Shown one piece after another: positions 6,862 to 12,621 of a stretch of 12,621 nucleotides of DNA. The translations under genes were made by a program, and so were the position numbers. This DNA is from an uncultured Clostridia bacterium (GTDB lineage: Bacteria > Bacillota > Clostridia > Oscillospirales > Acutalibacteraceae). Where the stretch lies: NCBI GenBank assembly GCA_937916195.1, contig CALFTO010000099.1, positions 1 through 12,621 of the forward strand, written 5' to 3'. Below the pieces are notes generated by a model. It was given only the letters and a program-made list of their open reading frames with translations, was not told the DNA's origin and did no database searches. Positions within the stretch are counted from its first letter, which is position 1. Every line of letters starts with the position of its first letter.

Positions 6862-6909
6862 ATAATAACATATTACTTTTGATTTTGCAAGTACTTTTTT
6901 TACTTTTTT
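6862..6909 (-). promoter_or_regulatory. Promoter of tRNA-Pro with an A-tract UP-like element
   Basis: On the minus strand TTGCAA (6890-6885), a 17-bp spacer and TATTAT (6867-6862) form a sigma-A-like promoter, with the start expected near 6855, about 12 nt before the tRNA. Immediately upstream are two A-tracts (6909-6892, a tandem AAAAAAGTA unit), as in the UP elements of stable-RNA promoters. Confidence 0.65.
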
Positions 6910-6937
6910 GACATTTTTATCATATTTCTATTTTGCT

Positions 6938-6966
6938 TTGCCTTTTTAATAAATATATGTTAAAAT
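6938..6966 (+). promoter_or_regulatory. Possible promoter of the EEP-family gene
   Basis: TTGCCT (6938-6943), a 17-bp spacer and TAAAAT (6961-6966) would start transcription near 6973, leaving only a very short leader before the AGAGGTG SD. A consensus TTGACA at 6908-6913 also points this way but lacks a good -10 at normal spacing. Some promoter is needed here because the tRNA upstream runs the other way. Confidence 0.35.
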
Positions 6967-6985
6967 TATACAAAGAGGTGTTTTT

Positions 6986-7894
6986 ATGAAAAAATCTGTT
7001 AAAATTTTAGTATCAATTATTGCTGTTATTTTGTCGCTTGCAATATGTCTTTGCGGAGCATTTTTCTGGTATTACCCTCATTTTTTAAGCTCTAAAACAG
7101 AGGTAGCAATGCAAGATATTTATGCTGAAAACGAATTAAAAGTTATGAGTTGTAATGTCCGCTGTATAGCCCCTACTGATTTAGGTAAAAAGAGTTGGTT
7201 TTACCGCGCTGACCTTATAATTAAGGGAATTCAAAACAATCAACCCGGTGTTATTGGGTTTCAAGAGGTTACCAAATGGCAATATGACTATCTTTGCGAA
7301 TCTCTCGGTGTATTTGACTCTGTAATTACATATCGTGATGATGCTTTCAATTCAGAGGGTTGTCCTATTTTCTATCGTTCAGATATTTATAAGCTTATTG
7401 ACAAGGGCTCATTCTGGCTTTCAGAAACTCCCGAAGTTATGAGTAAAGATTGGGGTGCGGCCTGTTATAGAATTTGCAGTTATGCGATACTTAAAGATAA
7501 TGCCACAGAAACCGAGTTTGTAGCATTCAACACACATCTTGACCACGTCAGTGACGAAGCTCGTATTAACGGAATTCAGGTGATTCTTGATAAAATTAAA
7601 GAATTCGGTGGATTACCCGCGGTGCTTATGGGTGACCTTAACGCAGAAGAAAAATCTGAAACATATAAAAGTGCAACCGAAAGCTTTTTCGATGTTAAAT
7701 ATCAAACCGAAAACACAATGACAAGCTGTACATATCATGCTTGGGGAGAACAGCTTGACCGTGAATGTATTGACTATGTAATGATTTCAAAAACAGGCTT
7801 TAAAGTGAATTCATATAGGGTTGTAACCGCCACTTATGACGGAGTTTATTCAAGCGACCACTTCCCTCTTGTTGCAAGCCTTTCATTTGAATAA
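6986..7894 (+). CDS. Membrane-anchored endonuclease/exonuclease/phosphatase (EEP) family hydrolase
   Basis: This 302-residue protein begins with a basic N-terminus and one hydrophobic helix (residues 6-29) that has no lipobox, so it is probably anchored in the membrane with its catalytic domain outside. The Mg-dependent EEP (DNase I-like) fold shows all its key residues in order: N57 (MSCNVR), E94 (FQEV), H184 (NTHLDH), D217 and N219 (GDLNAE), D263 (IDYVM) and the terminal D291-H292 (SSDHFP). Family members cleave phosphodiester or phosphomonoester bonds in nucleic acids, lipids or sugar phosphates; the substrate here is not evident. Export suggests extracellular nucleic acid or phospholipid. 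AGAGGTG (6974-6980) lies 5 nt before the ATG. A possible terminator lies 50 bp downstream, beyond the first padR promoter. Confidence 0.85.
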   Translation: MKKSVKILVSIIAVILSLAICLCGAFFWYYPHFLSSKTEVAMQDIYAENELKVMSCNVRCIAPTDLGKKSWFYRADLIIKGIQNNQPGVIGFQEVTKWQYDYLCESLGVFDSVITYRDDAFNSEGCPIFYRSDIYKLIDKGSFWLSETPEVMSKDWGAACYRICSYAILKDNATETEFVAFNTHLDHVSDEARINGIQVILDKIKEFGGLPAVLMGDLNAEEKSETYKSATESFFDVKYQTENTMTSCTYHAWGEQLDRECIDYVMISKTGFKVNSYRVVTATYDGVYSSDHFPLVASLSFE

Positions 7895-7901
7895 AAAACT
7901 A

Positions 7902-7930
7902 TTGACAAGTTAATATTTATATGCTACACT
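7902..7930 (+). promoter_or_regulatory. Promoter P1 ahead of padR, with extended -10
   Basis: TTGACA (7902-7907, perfect consensus), a 17-bp spacer and TACACT (7925-7930), preceded by TGC (7922-7924) as an extended -10. Transcription would start near 7937, only about 8 nt before a terminator hairpin, so most P1 transcripts should stop after roughly 45 nt unless the hairpin is bypassed. Confidence 0.65.
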
Positions 7931-7936
7931 ATACAT
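7921..7936 (+). promoter_or_regulatory. PadR-type operator on the P1 -10 box
   Basis: ATGC-TACACTAT-ACAT matches the ATGT-N8-ACAT dyad described for PadR-family repressors with one mismatch. It encloses the whole P1 -10 box, so a bound dimer would block P1. The padR gene lies just downstream, which makes autoregulation likely. Confidence 0.5.
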
Positions 7937-7944
7937 AGATAATC

Positions 7945-7983
7945 AAGGTATCCTTTAATTGAATATTTGAGGATACCTTTTTT
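7945..7983 (+). terminator. Rho-independent terminator or attenuator in the padR leader
   Basis: AAGGTATCC (7945-7953) pairs perfectly with GGATACCTT (7971-7979); T7954-A7970 and a U-G pair extend the stem. A run of six T (7978-7983) follows on the plus strand only. It can end transcripts of the EEP gene and those from P1, and so lies between the better promoter and padR. Confidence 0.8.
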
Positions 7984-7995
7984 AATAAGTATTAT
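7967..7995 (+). promoter_or_regulatory. Promoter P2 of padR, overlapping the terminator
   Basis: TTGAGG (7967-7972), a 17-bp spacer and TATTAT (7990-7995). The -35 box is inside the terminator's loop and right arm, and the start would be near 8002, leaving a leader of about 32 nt with the SD AAGGAG (8021-8026). It would let padR be expressed without passing the terminator. An imperfect dyad (7963-7972 with 7997-8006) flanks this promoter. Confidence 0.45.
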
Positions 7996-8033
7996 ACCTC
8001 GAATATCTATGTAATATTGAAAGGAGTATTATT

Positions 8034-8378
8034 ATGAAAATCAGCAAAGAATTATCAAAAGGCAGTACAGGAATGTTGGTGCTAAGCGTTATTTCAAGGG
8101 GCGAAATGTATGGTTATCAGATTATCAAAACCGTTGAAATGATGTCTGAAAATGTATTTCAGATGAATGAGGGTACACTCTACCCTATTCTTCACGCACT
8201 TGAAAAAGAAGAATTTCTCTCTTCGCGATGGGTTGAAAGCGAAGAAAACGGACGAAAGAGAAAATACTATAAAATAACTGAAAAAGGACTTCGTGAACTC
8301 GCATCACAGAAGCAAGAATGGGAGGCTTACAGCACCGCTGTGGGCAAAGTTCTCGGCGGTGAGCTTTCGGCAATATAA
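8034..8378 (+). CDS. PadR-family transcriptional regulator
   Basis: This 114-residue protein is a PadR-type winged helix-turn-helix of the short class, which consists of the DNA-binding domain with a short dimerisation helix. Diagnostic blocks are YGYQIIKTVEMM (26-37), the recognition region MNEGTLYPILHALEKEEFL (44-62) and the wing RKRKYYKITEKGL (74-86). The final segment (about 90-110) would be the dimerisation helix. AAGGAG lies 7 nt before the ATG. Short PadR proteins are often paired with HAAS-domain membrane proteins encoded directly downstream, as here, 33 bp away. It probably represses its own operon through the dyad at the P1 promoter; relief by interaction with the HAAS domains is an inference. 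Confidence 0.93.
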   Translation: MKISKELSKGSTGMLVLSVISRGEMYGYQIIKTVEMMSENVFQMNEGTLYPILHALEKEEFLSSRWVESEENGRKRKYYKITEKGLRELASQKQEWEAYSTAVGKVLGGELSAI

Positions 8379-8411
8379 ATTTGTGTAATTTTTTAGATTG
8401 GGGTTTATTTT

Positions 8412-10091
8412 ATGGATGAAAACAGAGAATACCAAATATTTGAAAATTACATAAAATCAGTTTGCCGAAAAATTATGTCTCAAAAAAAGAAGAATGAGGT
8501 TCGTGAGGAGTTATATTCTCACCTTTTAGAAGAATATGAGCGCAATTCTGCTTTAGGAATGGATAATGAAACTGCTCAATCCGCAGCGATTGAAAAAATG
8601 GGTGACGAAAACGAAATTGCAAATAGTTTTGGCGCTCTTTATTCAATTATTCCCACAGAATATATGCGTTCTTCACTAAATTTTATAATTTGGGGATTTG
8701 TACTTATTACTTTTAATTTTGATTTAATTTCAACCACTCTTAGTGCAGTAACGCAGTTTCTCGGACAAATGCTTATGCTTTTTGGATTATTCAAGCTTCG
8801 CAAGACTGAAAAGAGGCTTAATATTGCATTCGGGTATTATATAGGCTTATTGTTTACAGGAGAAATACACGACTTTTTAGATATATATTACAATTTAAGT
8901 GATGTAGTGGTAAATGTACTACTTATAATTAATCTGCTCGCAAATCTTATTTATTACTACCTGCTTGTGTCAGGACTTAATAAGCTTTGCCAGACCACAA
9001 TTACAGAAGAAGACAAAACTCCGCATTTGTATTTTGGATATATAATGCTTATTCTTCAATATGCAATCGCATATCTTGCCGTAACTGCAAATGAGCAAAA
9101 CTTACCTTTAATTACTATTTTGCCAGTTATAATATTCTTTTTTCAAATTCGTCGTGCAAAGCTTGTGTTGGCACACGAAGAGCCTGAGTTCGAGCTTTCT
9201 CAAACTATTGAAAATAATGAGAAAAGAGTTTATTGCTGTTTAGTTGTACTTTTCATTATTATCCCAATTGTTTCTATGTATCTGTCAACAACAAGAACAC
9301 CAGAATATGCAATATATAATTCAGCAGACCTTTCAGTTGAAGAAACATCCATTGAAAAAGCACGTCAAAATATGCTTGATTTAGACTTTCCCGCAGAATA
9401 CCTTGCAGATTTACCTGACAGTGAGGTTCTTGAATACGCAAATGCAACTTATATGGGAAAATATGATTATTATAAAGGCGATGGCGATGCAGAAAAGAAA
9501 GAAGCAGAAACAGTAGAACTTTTTTGTTTCTTTTATCCTGACGGAACATTGAGAGCACTTTACCGAGTAGAATTATGCGATGAATTGAGTACACCATATC
9601 GCAAAGGATTTTATGTGGAATTGGATAATTATGAATTTGTTCAAAATTACAATGCCTCAATTAAAAACACAGATAAAACTGACGGTTTTGGAAGATTTTT
9701 TATTGCTTTGTCACAGGTCGACAACAATACTGTTTATTCTGAATACTTTGAGGATAAATCACCTTATGGAATAGTCGGCAGAGAAATTGCTGCTTATGAA
9801 TATTCTTATCCAAAAAACAGCACTCAAAGACGTGCATATTTTGCAACTTCAGCATATATTCAAGATAACAATAAACCCAAAGTTCTGTTTGTAGATGCTC
9901 GTCACTACACTATTGAAGCACCATTTTATTTAGATTACACAATTAGTGATTTGATGGAAATCAATATGAACGGCAGATTTATATCAACCGATTTTACAAT
10001 AAGAAACCCTCAGTACTGCTTTAATGTTGATTATTTTCCCGAATATAAAGTTAAAGATGAAATGATTGATTTTGATAAAATAGAAAACTAA
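8412..10091 (+). CDS. HAAS-domain membrane protein 1 with large exported C-terminal domain
   Basis: This 559-residue protein has three parts. Residues 7-83 form an all-helical HAAS-type (DUF1700-like) cytoplasmic domain, with EVREELYSHLLEEYERN (29-45) and AAIEKMGDENEIANSFG (58-74). About seven hydrophobic segments follow between 88 and 291. The remaining 268 residues are polar, rich in Tyr and Asp, probably beta-rich, and by helix count lie outside the cell. Just outside the last helix is the motif LDLDFPAEYLADLPDSEVL (322-340) followed by EYANAT, shared with the next gene product. The specific function is not known; HAAS proteins next to PadR genes are thought to pass signals to the regulator. 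No strong SD is seen before the ATG (TTGGGGTTT at 8398-8406 is the best), so translation may depend on coupling to padR. Confidence 0.75.
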   Translation: MDENREYQIFENYIKSVCRKIMSQKKKNEVREELYSHLLEEYERNSALGMDNETAQSAAIEKMGDENEIANSFGALYSIIPTEYMRSSLNFIIWGFVLITFNFDLISTTLSAVTQFLGQMLMLFGLFKLRKTEKRLNIAFGYYIGLLFTGEIHDFLDIYYNLSDVVVNVLLIINLLANLIYYYLLVSGLNKLCQTTITEEDKTPHLYFGYIMLILQYAIAYLAVTANEQNLPLITILPVIIFFFQIRRAKLVLAHEEPEFELSQTIENNEKRVYCCLVVLFIIIPIVSMYLSTTRTPEYAIYNSADLSVEETSIEKARQNMLDLDFPAEYLADLPDSEVLEYANATYMGKYDYYKGDGDAEKKEAETVELFCFFYPDGTLRALYRVELCDELSTPYRKGFYVELDNYEFVQNYNASIKNTDKTDGFGRFFIALSQVDNNTVYSEYFEDKSPYGIVGREIAAYEYSYPKNSTQRRAYFATSAYIQDNNKPKVLFVDARHYTIEAPFYLDYTISDLMEINMNGRFISTDFTIRNPQYCFNVDYFPEYKVKDEMIDFDKIEN

Positions 10092-10116
10092 CCGTTGTTC
10101 TGAAAGGCGGTGGAGT

Positions 10117-11811
10117 ATGAAAAAGGAATATTTGATTTTTGATACCTATATAAAAACAGTATCTAAAGAAATTAAAGACAGAAAAGTAAAAAGAGAATTA
10201 AAAGAGGAATTATTTTCACATCTAATAGAAATTTATGAGAGAAACATTGCTCTCGGTATGAGTGACGATGATGCTCAAAAAGATGCAGTTTCGCATATGG
10301 GTGATAGTGAGGCAGTTGCTGAAACATTTAAGAAGCTTTATCCGGTGTCATCGGCTGAATATTTTAAATACACAGGCAAATTGTTTGCATTTATTTTAGT
10401 TTTTTCTATGCTTTGGTTAAGGCGTGGCATAACTGGTTTGCTCGGTTTGTCAATATGGCTCTATGTAGCTTTGGATAGAATAAAAAACATAAATAAAACT
10501 ATACGCACGGCATATATTATTTCCAATATAAATTCCTCTCTTTATATCCTATTTATGATTTTTTATCACAATTTAATAATTGATGAAAAAATTATGATTA
10601 CTATTTCACTGATACTAAATCTGCTTATTATTCTAACTTACATTTTAACAATTTTAGGTTTAGTCAAGGTAAGAAAGAAATTAGGTGAAGAAAAATCATA
10701 TTCAGGATTGGGAATAGCTTCTATATTTGCTATAATCATTTGTTTTACTATAGCAAGCCTACAGGCACTTATCAAAGAAAGTTTAGGGTTAGCTATTCTA
10801 GCTGCATTTGTCAGTCTTTTACCTGCAGGACTTATCTATACTATTACTGCCGAAGATATTGACCGACTTGAGACAGGAGTACCACAAGAAAAGAAAACAA
10901 CAATAAAAAACTGGGTTCTTTTTATTGTGCTTTCTGTAATAATTATTTCTTCAATGTTCACATCAAAAATATTTACATATTATCAACCAATTGATTATGT
11001 AATTAAAGATACAAAGACAGATGTCAGTGAAATAAAAAATAATCTTATAGATTTGGGACTACCCGAAAACATTGCCAACGAATTACCTGAAAGTGAAATT
11101 TTAAAGTATAGCAATGCAACAGAATTACAAATTAATGAATTGCCTGAAGATTCATTATCTGAGTCTCATTATACTTCATACAATTTCACACTTAGTAAAA
11201 ATGATAATTCATTTGTTGTAAGAACCCTTATGGTTATTGATAAATTTGAAGATTTTGACGAATCTTCATATACTGAACTTTTTGTAGATTATTATCGTTA
11301 CGATTCGAGCGATATTTACTGCAAAATGTTATGCGATTATGATGGTGTAACAAAAGAATTAAAGACACTTAAAAATGCACCCATTGAAGATGATGAATTC
11401 AAAGATTATCACTATATATTTTCTAACACAAAGAACGCAGAAAATCACCGTGCATATATAAGTATGACTGTTAAGATTCCTGCATCAACTACCGATGATA
11501 ACATTAATTTAAAACACATATATGCACAGACTGCTTTAGATGATATTAACGACCCTTACAAATCTTATTGGTTGAGAGATGACGACTGGTTATGTGTTGA
11601 ATTTGATAATCCATATTACGTTGAAATCGAAACTAAGCCTAATTCTTTATCTGATACAATAAATAAGCTTTTAGCAAGTTTAACAGAAGATGAAACGATT
11701 GATTTATCTGAATTAGAAAGTGCAATGGAAGAAGAAATTGGTCAAGATATTGATACAGAATTACTTGAAGATATTGTCAATCAGGTCACAGATGAGATTT
11801 CTAACCCATAA
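10117..11811 (+). CDS. HAAS-domain membrane protein 2, tandem paralogue with acidic tail
   Basis: This 564-residue protein is a diverged duplicate of its upstream neighbour. The HAAS domain (5-84) is close to the first copy: both read YIK-V near residue 11, EEL-SHL-E-YERN-ALGM, then MGD. Seven hydrophobic segments follow (about 88-285). The exported domain starts with LIDLGLPENIANELPESEIL (310-329) and YSNAT, matching the first copy, and later HRAYISM (444-450) matches RRAYFAT there. The last 50 residues (about 511-560) are an acidic amphipathic helix-like tail (LSDTINKLLASL, ESAMEEEI, ELLEDIVNQVTDEI) that copy 1 lacks. AAAGG (10103-10107) lies 9 nt before the ATG, 25 bp after the first copy's stop, so the two are cotranscribed. 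Pairing as a heterodimer is plausible but unproven. Confidence 0.75.
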   Translation: MKKEYLIFDTYIKTVSKEIKDRKVKRELKEELFSHLIEIYERNIALGMSDDDAQKDAVSHMGDSEAVAETFKKLYPVSSAEYFKYTGKLFAFILVFSMLWLRRGITGLLGLSIWLYVALDRIKNINKTIRTAYIISNINSSLYILFMIFYHNLIIDEKIMITISLILNLLIILTYILTILGLVKVRKKLGEEKSYSGLGIASIFAIIICFTIASLQALIKESLGLAILAAFVSLLPAGLIYTITAEDIDRLETGVPQEKKTTIKNWVLFIVLSVIIISSMFTSKIFTYYQPIDYVIKDTKTDVSEIKNNLIDLGLPENIANELPESEILKYSNATELQINELPEDSLSESHYTSYNFTLSKNDNSFVVRTLMVIDKFEDFDESSYTELFVDYYRYDSSDIYCKMLCDYDGVTKELKTLKNAPIEDDEFKDYHYIFSNTKNAENHRAYISMTVKIPASTTDDNINLKHIYAQTALDDINDPYKSYWLRDDDWLCVEFDNPYYVEIETKPNSLSDTINKLLASLTEDETIDLSELESAMEEEIGQDIDTELLEDIVNQVTDEISNP

Positions 11812-11826
11812 ATTTTCATTTTACAC

Positions 11827-11855
11827 TTGATTTCTGACTCAAAATGCAATATTAT
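11827..11855 (+). promoter_or_regulatory. Putative promoter of the M28-type peptidase gene
   Basis: TTGATT (11827-11832), a 17-bp spacer and TATTAT (11850-11855), with the start expected near 11862 and a leader of about 29 nt containing GGAGG (11879-11883). A 17-bp inverted repeat lies across the spacer, -10 and start region. Confidence 0.5.
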
Positions 11856-11876
11856 TTAATAGTATTCATTTTGAGT
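11837..11876 (+). repeat. Long inverted repeat across the peptidase promoter
   Basis: ACTCAAAATG (11837-11846) is mirrored exactly by CATTTTGAGT (11867-11876); inside it AATATTA (11848-11854) pairs with TAGTATT (11860-11866) around TTTAA, with one bulged C. No T run follows on either strand, so it does not look like a terminator. It is either an operator or, in read-through RNA from the HAAS genes, a hairpin just before the SD. Confidence 0.7.
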
Positions 11877-11890
11877 TCGGAGGTTATATA

Positions 11891-12621
11891 ATGAAAGAGG
11901 AAAACAGAAAATATGCCGAATTAGCTTATGACCTTGTTAAAGACGCAGAAGCTATGGGCTCTCGCCTTCCCGGTTCAGAGGGCGAAAGAAAATATGCAGA
12001 TTTTATGGGCAAAAAGCTTGAAGAAATCGGCATTAAAGCAAAGAAAGAAGAATTTGGTGTTTCACCACGTTCAAGTATTGGTGGACTTCCCTATGCCGGT
12101 TGGGTTGGTATTATTTTAAGCACACTTACATATTTTGCTTTGGGCAACCCAAGAATTTGGTTCCCTATGGCATTCATCGGTATTGCTACTGTAGTTTGGC
12201 TTGTTTTTAGTTGTTTTCTTTACAAGCCTTGGTTTGATATGTTCTTCAAACAGAAGATTTCACAGAATGTATATGGCGAATTAGTTCCTGAAGATGGCAA
12301 ATACGATTACACAATCATTCTTTCAGGTCATACGGACACAAGCTGGAACTGGAAACATTCAGAAAATGCATCTAAATATCCTGAAAATCCAGTTTATGGT
12401 CTTATCACAACTTATGGTAAAGTTGGTTTTGGTGCAGTTTGTGTATTCTTTATGATTGGCGTTTCAATATTTATGGCAGTTGTAAATGCAGGTCAATTAT
12501 TCAGTGCAGAGTGGGCTTCTGAAATTGTTAACAGAAACTCAACTGAAATTTTTGTTAATCTTATGCACTTTATTCCTGTAATTACTGCAATCGGTAGCGC
12601 TTTCGTAACTATGTGGAACGA
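11891..12621 (+). CDS. M28-type membrane metallopeptidase, N-terminal part (cut by window end)
   Basis: The frame runs open from ATG at 11891 to the window edge, giving 243 residues. The start of the sequence (GSRLPGSEGERKYADFMG, 23-40, then KKLEEIG) is typical of M28/M20 zinc aminopeptidases. LSGHTDTSW (144-152) supplies the first zinc-ligand pair, H147 and D149. Two membrane segments (about 66-85 and 91-111) lie before the HxD motif and at least two more after it (about 178-200 and 222-240). The catalytic domain is therefore interleaved with membrane helices, a layout seen in some clostridial M28-like proteins. The remaining zinc ligands and the catalytic Glu would lie beyond the window. 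GGAGG (11879-11883) is 7 nt before the ATG. It may be transcribed from its own promoter or by read-through from the HAAS genes. Confidence 0.78.
   Translation, partial: MKEENRKYAELAYDLVKDAEAMGSRLPGSEGERKYADFMGKKLEEIGIKAKKEEFGVSPRSSIGGLPYAGWVGIILSTLTYFALGNPRIWFPMAFIGIATVVWLVFSCFLYKPWFDMFFKQKISQNVYGELVPEDGKYDYTIILSGHTDTSWNWKHSENASKYPENPVYGLITTYGKVGFGAVCVFFMIGVSIFMAVVNAGQLFSAEWASEIVNRNSTEIFVNLMHFIPVITAIGSAFVTMWN

Larger units (their letters stand above)
7932..8013 (+). repeat. 10-bp inverted repeat enclosing the padR leader
   Basis: TACATAGATA (7932-7941) is exactly mirrored by TATCTATGTA (8004-8013), 62 bp apart. One arm lies just after the P1 -10 box and the other just after the P2 -10 box. 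Between them sits the terminator hairpin. The first arm begins at or before the expected P1 start, which favours a role as DNA sites over RNA pairing. Confidence 0.6.

Noticed and set aside
7963..8006. Classic antiterminator formed by 7963-7972 with 7997-8006
   Set aside because: The pairing is good (10 bp with one G-U), but its 3' strand is transcribed only after the terminator has acted. It is better seen as a DNA dyad around promoter P2.
7895..8033. Riboswitch or T-box in the padR leader
   Set aside because: There is no T-box core, no specifier stem and no known aptamer pattern. The leader is short and its repeats fit operators and a simple terminator.
9274..9660. Open frame of 128 codons antisense to HAAS protein 1
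   Set aside because: The sequence is low-complexity and rich in His, Leu and Tyr, without domain or SD, and covers the exported domain of a well-supported gene.
11928..12119. Short frame of 63 codons overlapping the peptidase
   Set aside because: It is an out-of-frame shadow. The correct frame starts at 11891, has a good SD and M28-type motifs, and runs off the window edge.

Overview
The window is AT-rich, with strong Shine-Dalgarno (SD) sites, TTG and ATG starts, sigma-A type promoters, a Firmicutes-type LexA box and a PadR regulator. This points to a low-GC Firmicute, most likely a Clostridia member (Oscillospiraceae/Ruminococcaceae-like, perhaps from the gut). The genus cannot be told from the sequence. 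There is no sign of phage, transposase, integrase or CRISPR; it reads as ordinary chromosome with one more unusual regulatory/membrane module.

Left part (1-4508, + strand): the end of one ABC permease and a complete second permease of the nucleoside/simple-sugar importer type (NupP/NupQ-like), then a COG2509-type FAD-dependent oxidoreductase. A textbook terminator follows only 12 bp before an ABC-F ATPase, whose second ABC signature is degenerate.

Middle (4511-6985, mostly - strand): a Y-family DNA polymerase (DinB/PolIV type) meets the ABC-F gene tail to tail with 2 bp between them. Its promoter matches the sigma-A consensus in both hexamers and carries a LexA (SOS) box in the spacer. Upstream of it is an XRE-type regulator fused to four membrane helices. 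The 461 bp between that regulator and the next gene hold a tRNA-Pro(GGG) with its own promoter and terminator, and a second hairpin.

Right part (6986-12621, + strand): a membrane-anchored endonuclease/exonuclease/phosphatase (EEP) family protein; then a PadR regulator with an elaborate leader (two promoters, a PadR-type operator on a -10 box, a terminator, nested inverted repeats); then two tandem paralogous membrane proteins. Each of these has a cytoplasmic HAAS-type helical domain, about seven membrane helices and a large, probably exported, C-terminal domain with a shared motif. The PadR and HAAS genes look like a self-regulated envelope-sensing or signalling module, and they are the part of the window most worth following. 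Last is a truncated membrane M28-type metallopeptidase, whose promoter is overlapped by a long inverted repeat.
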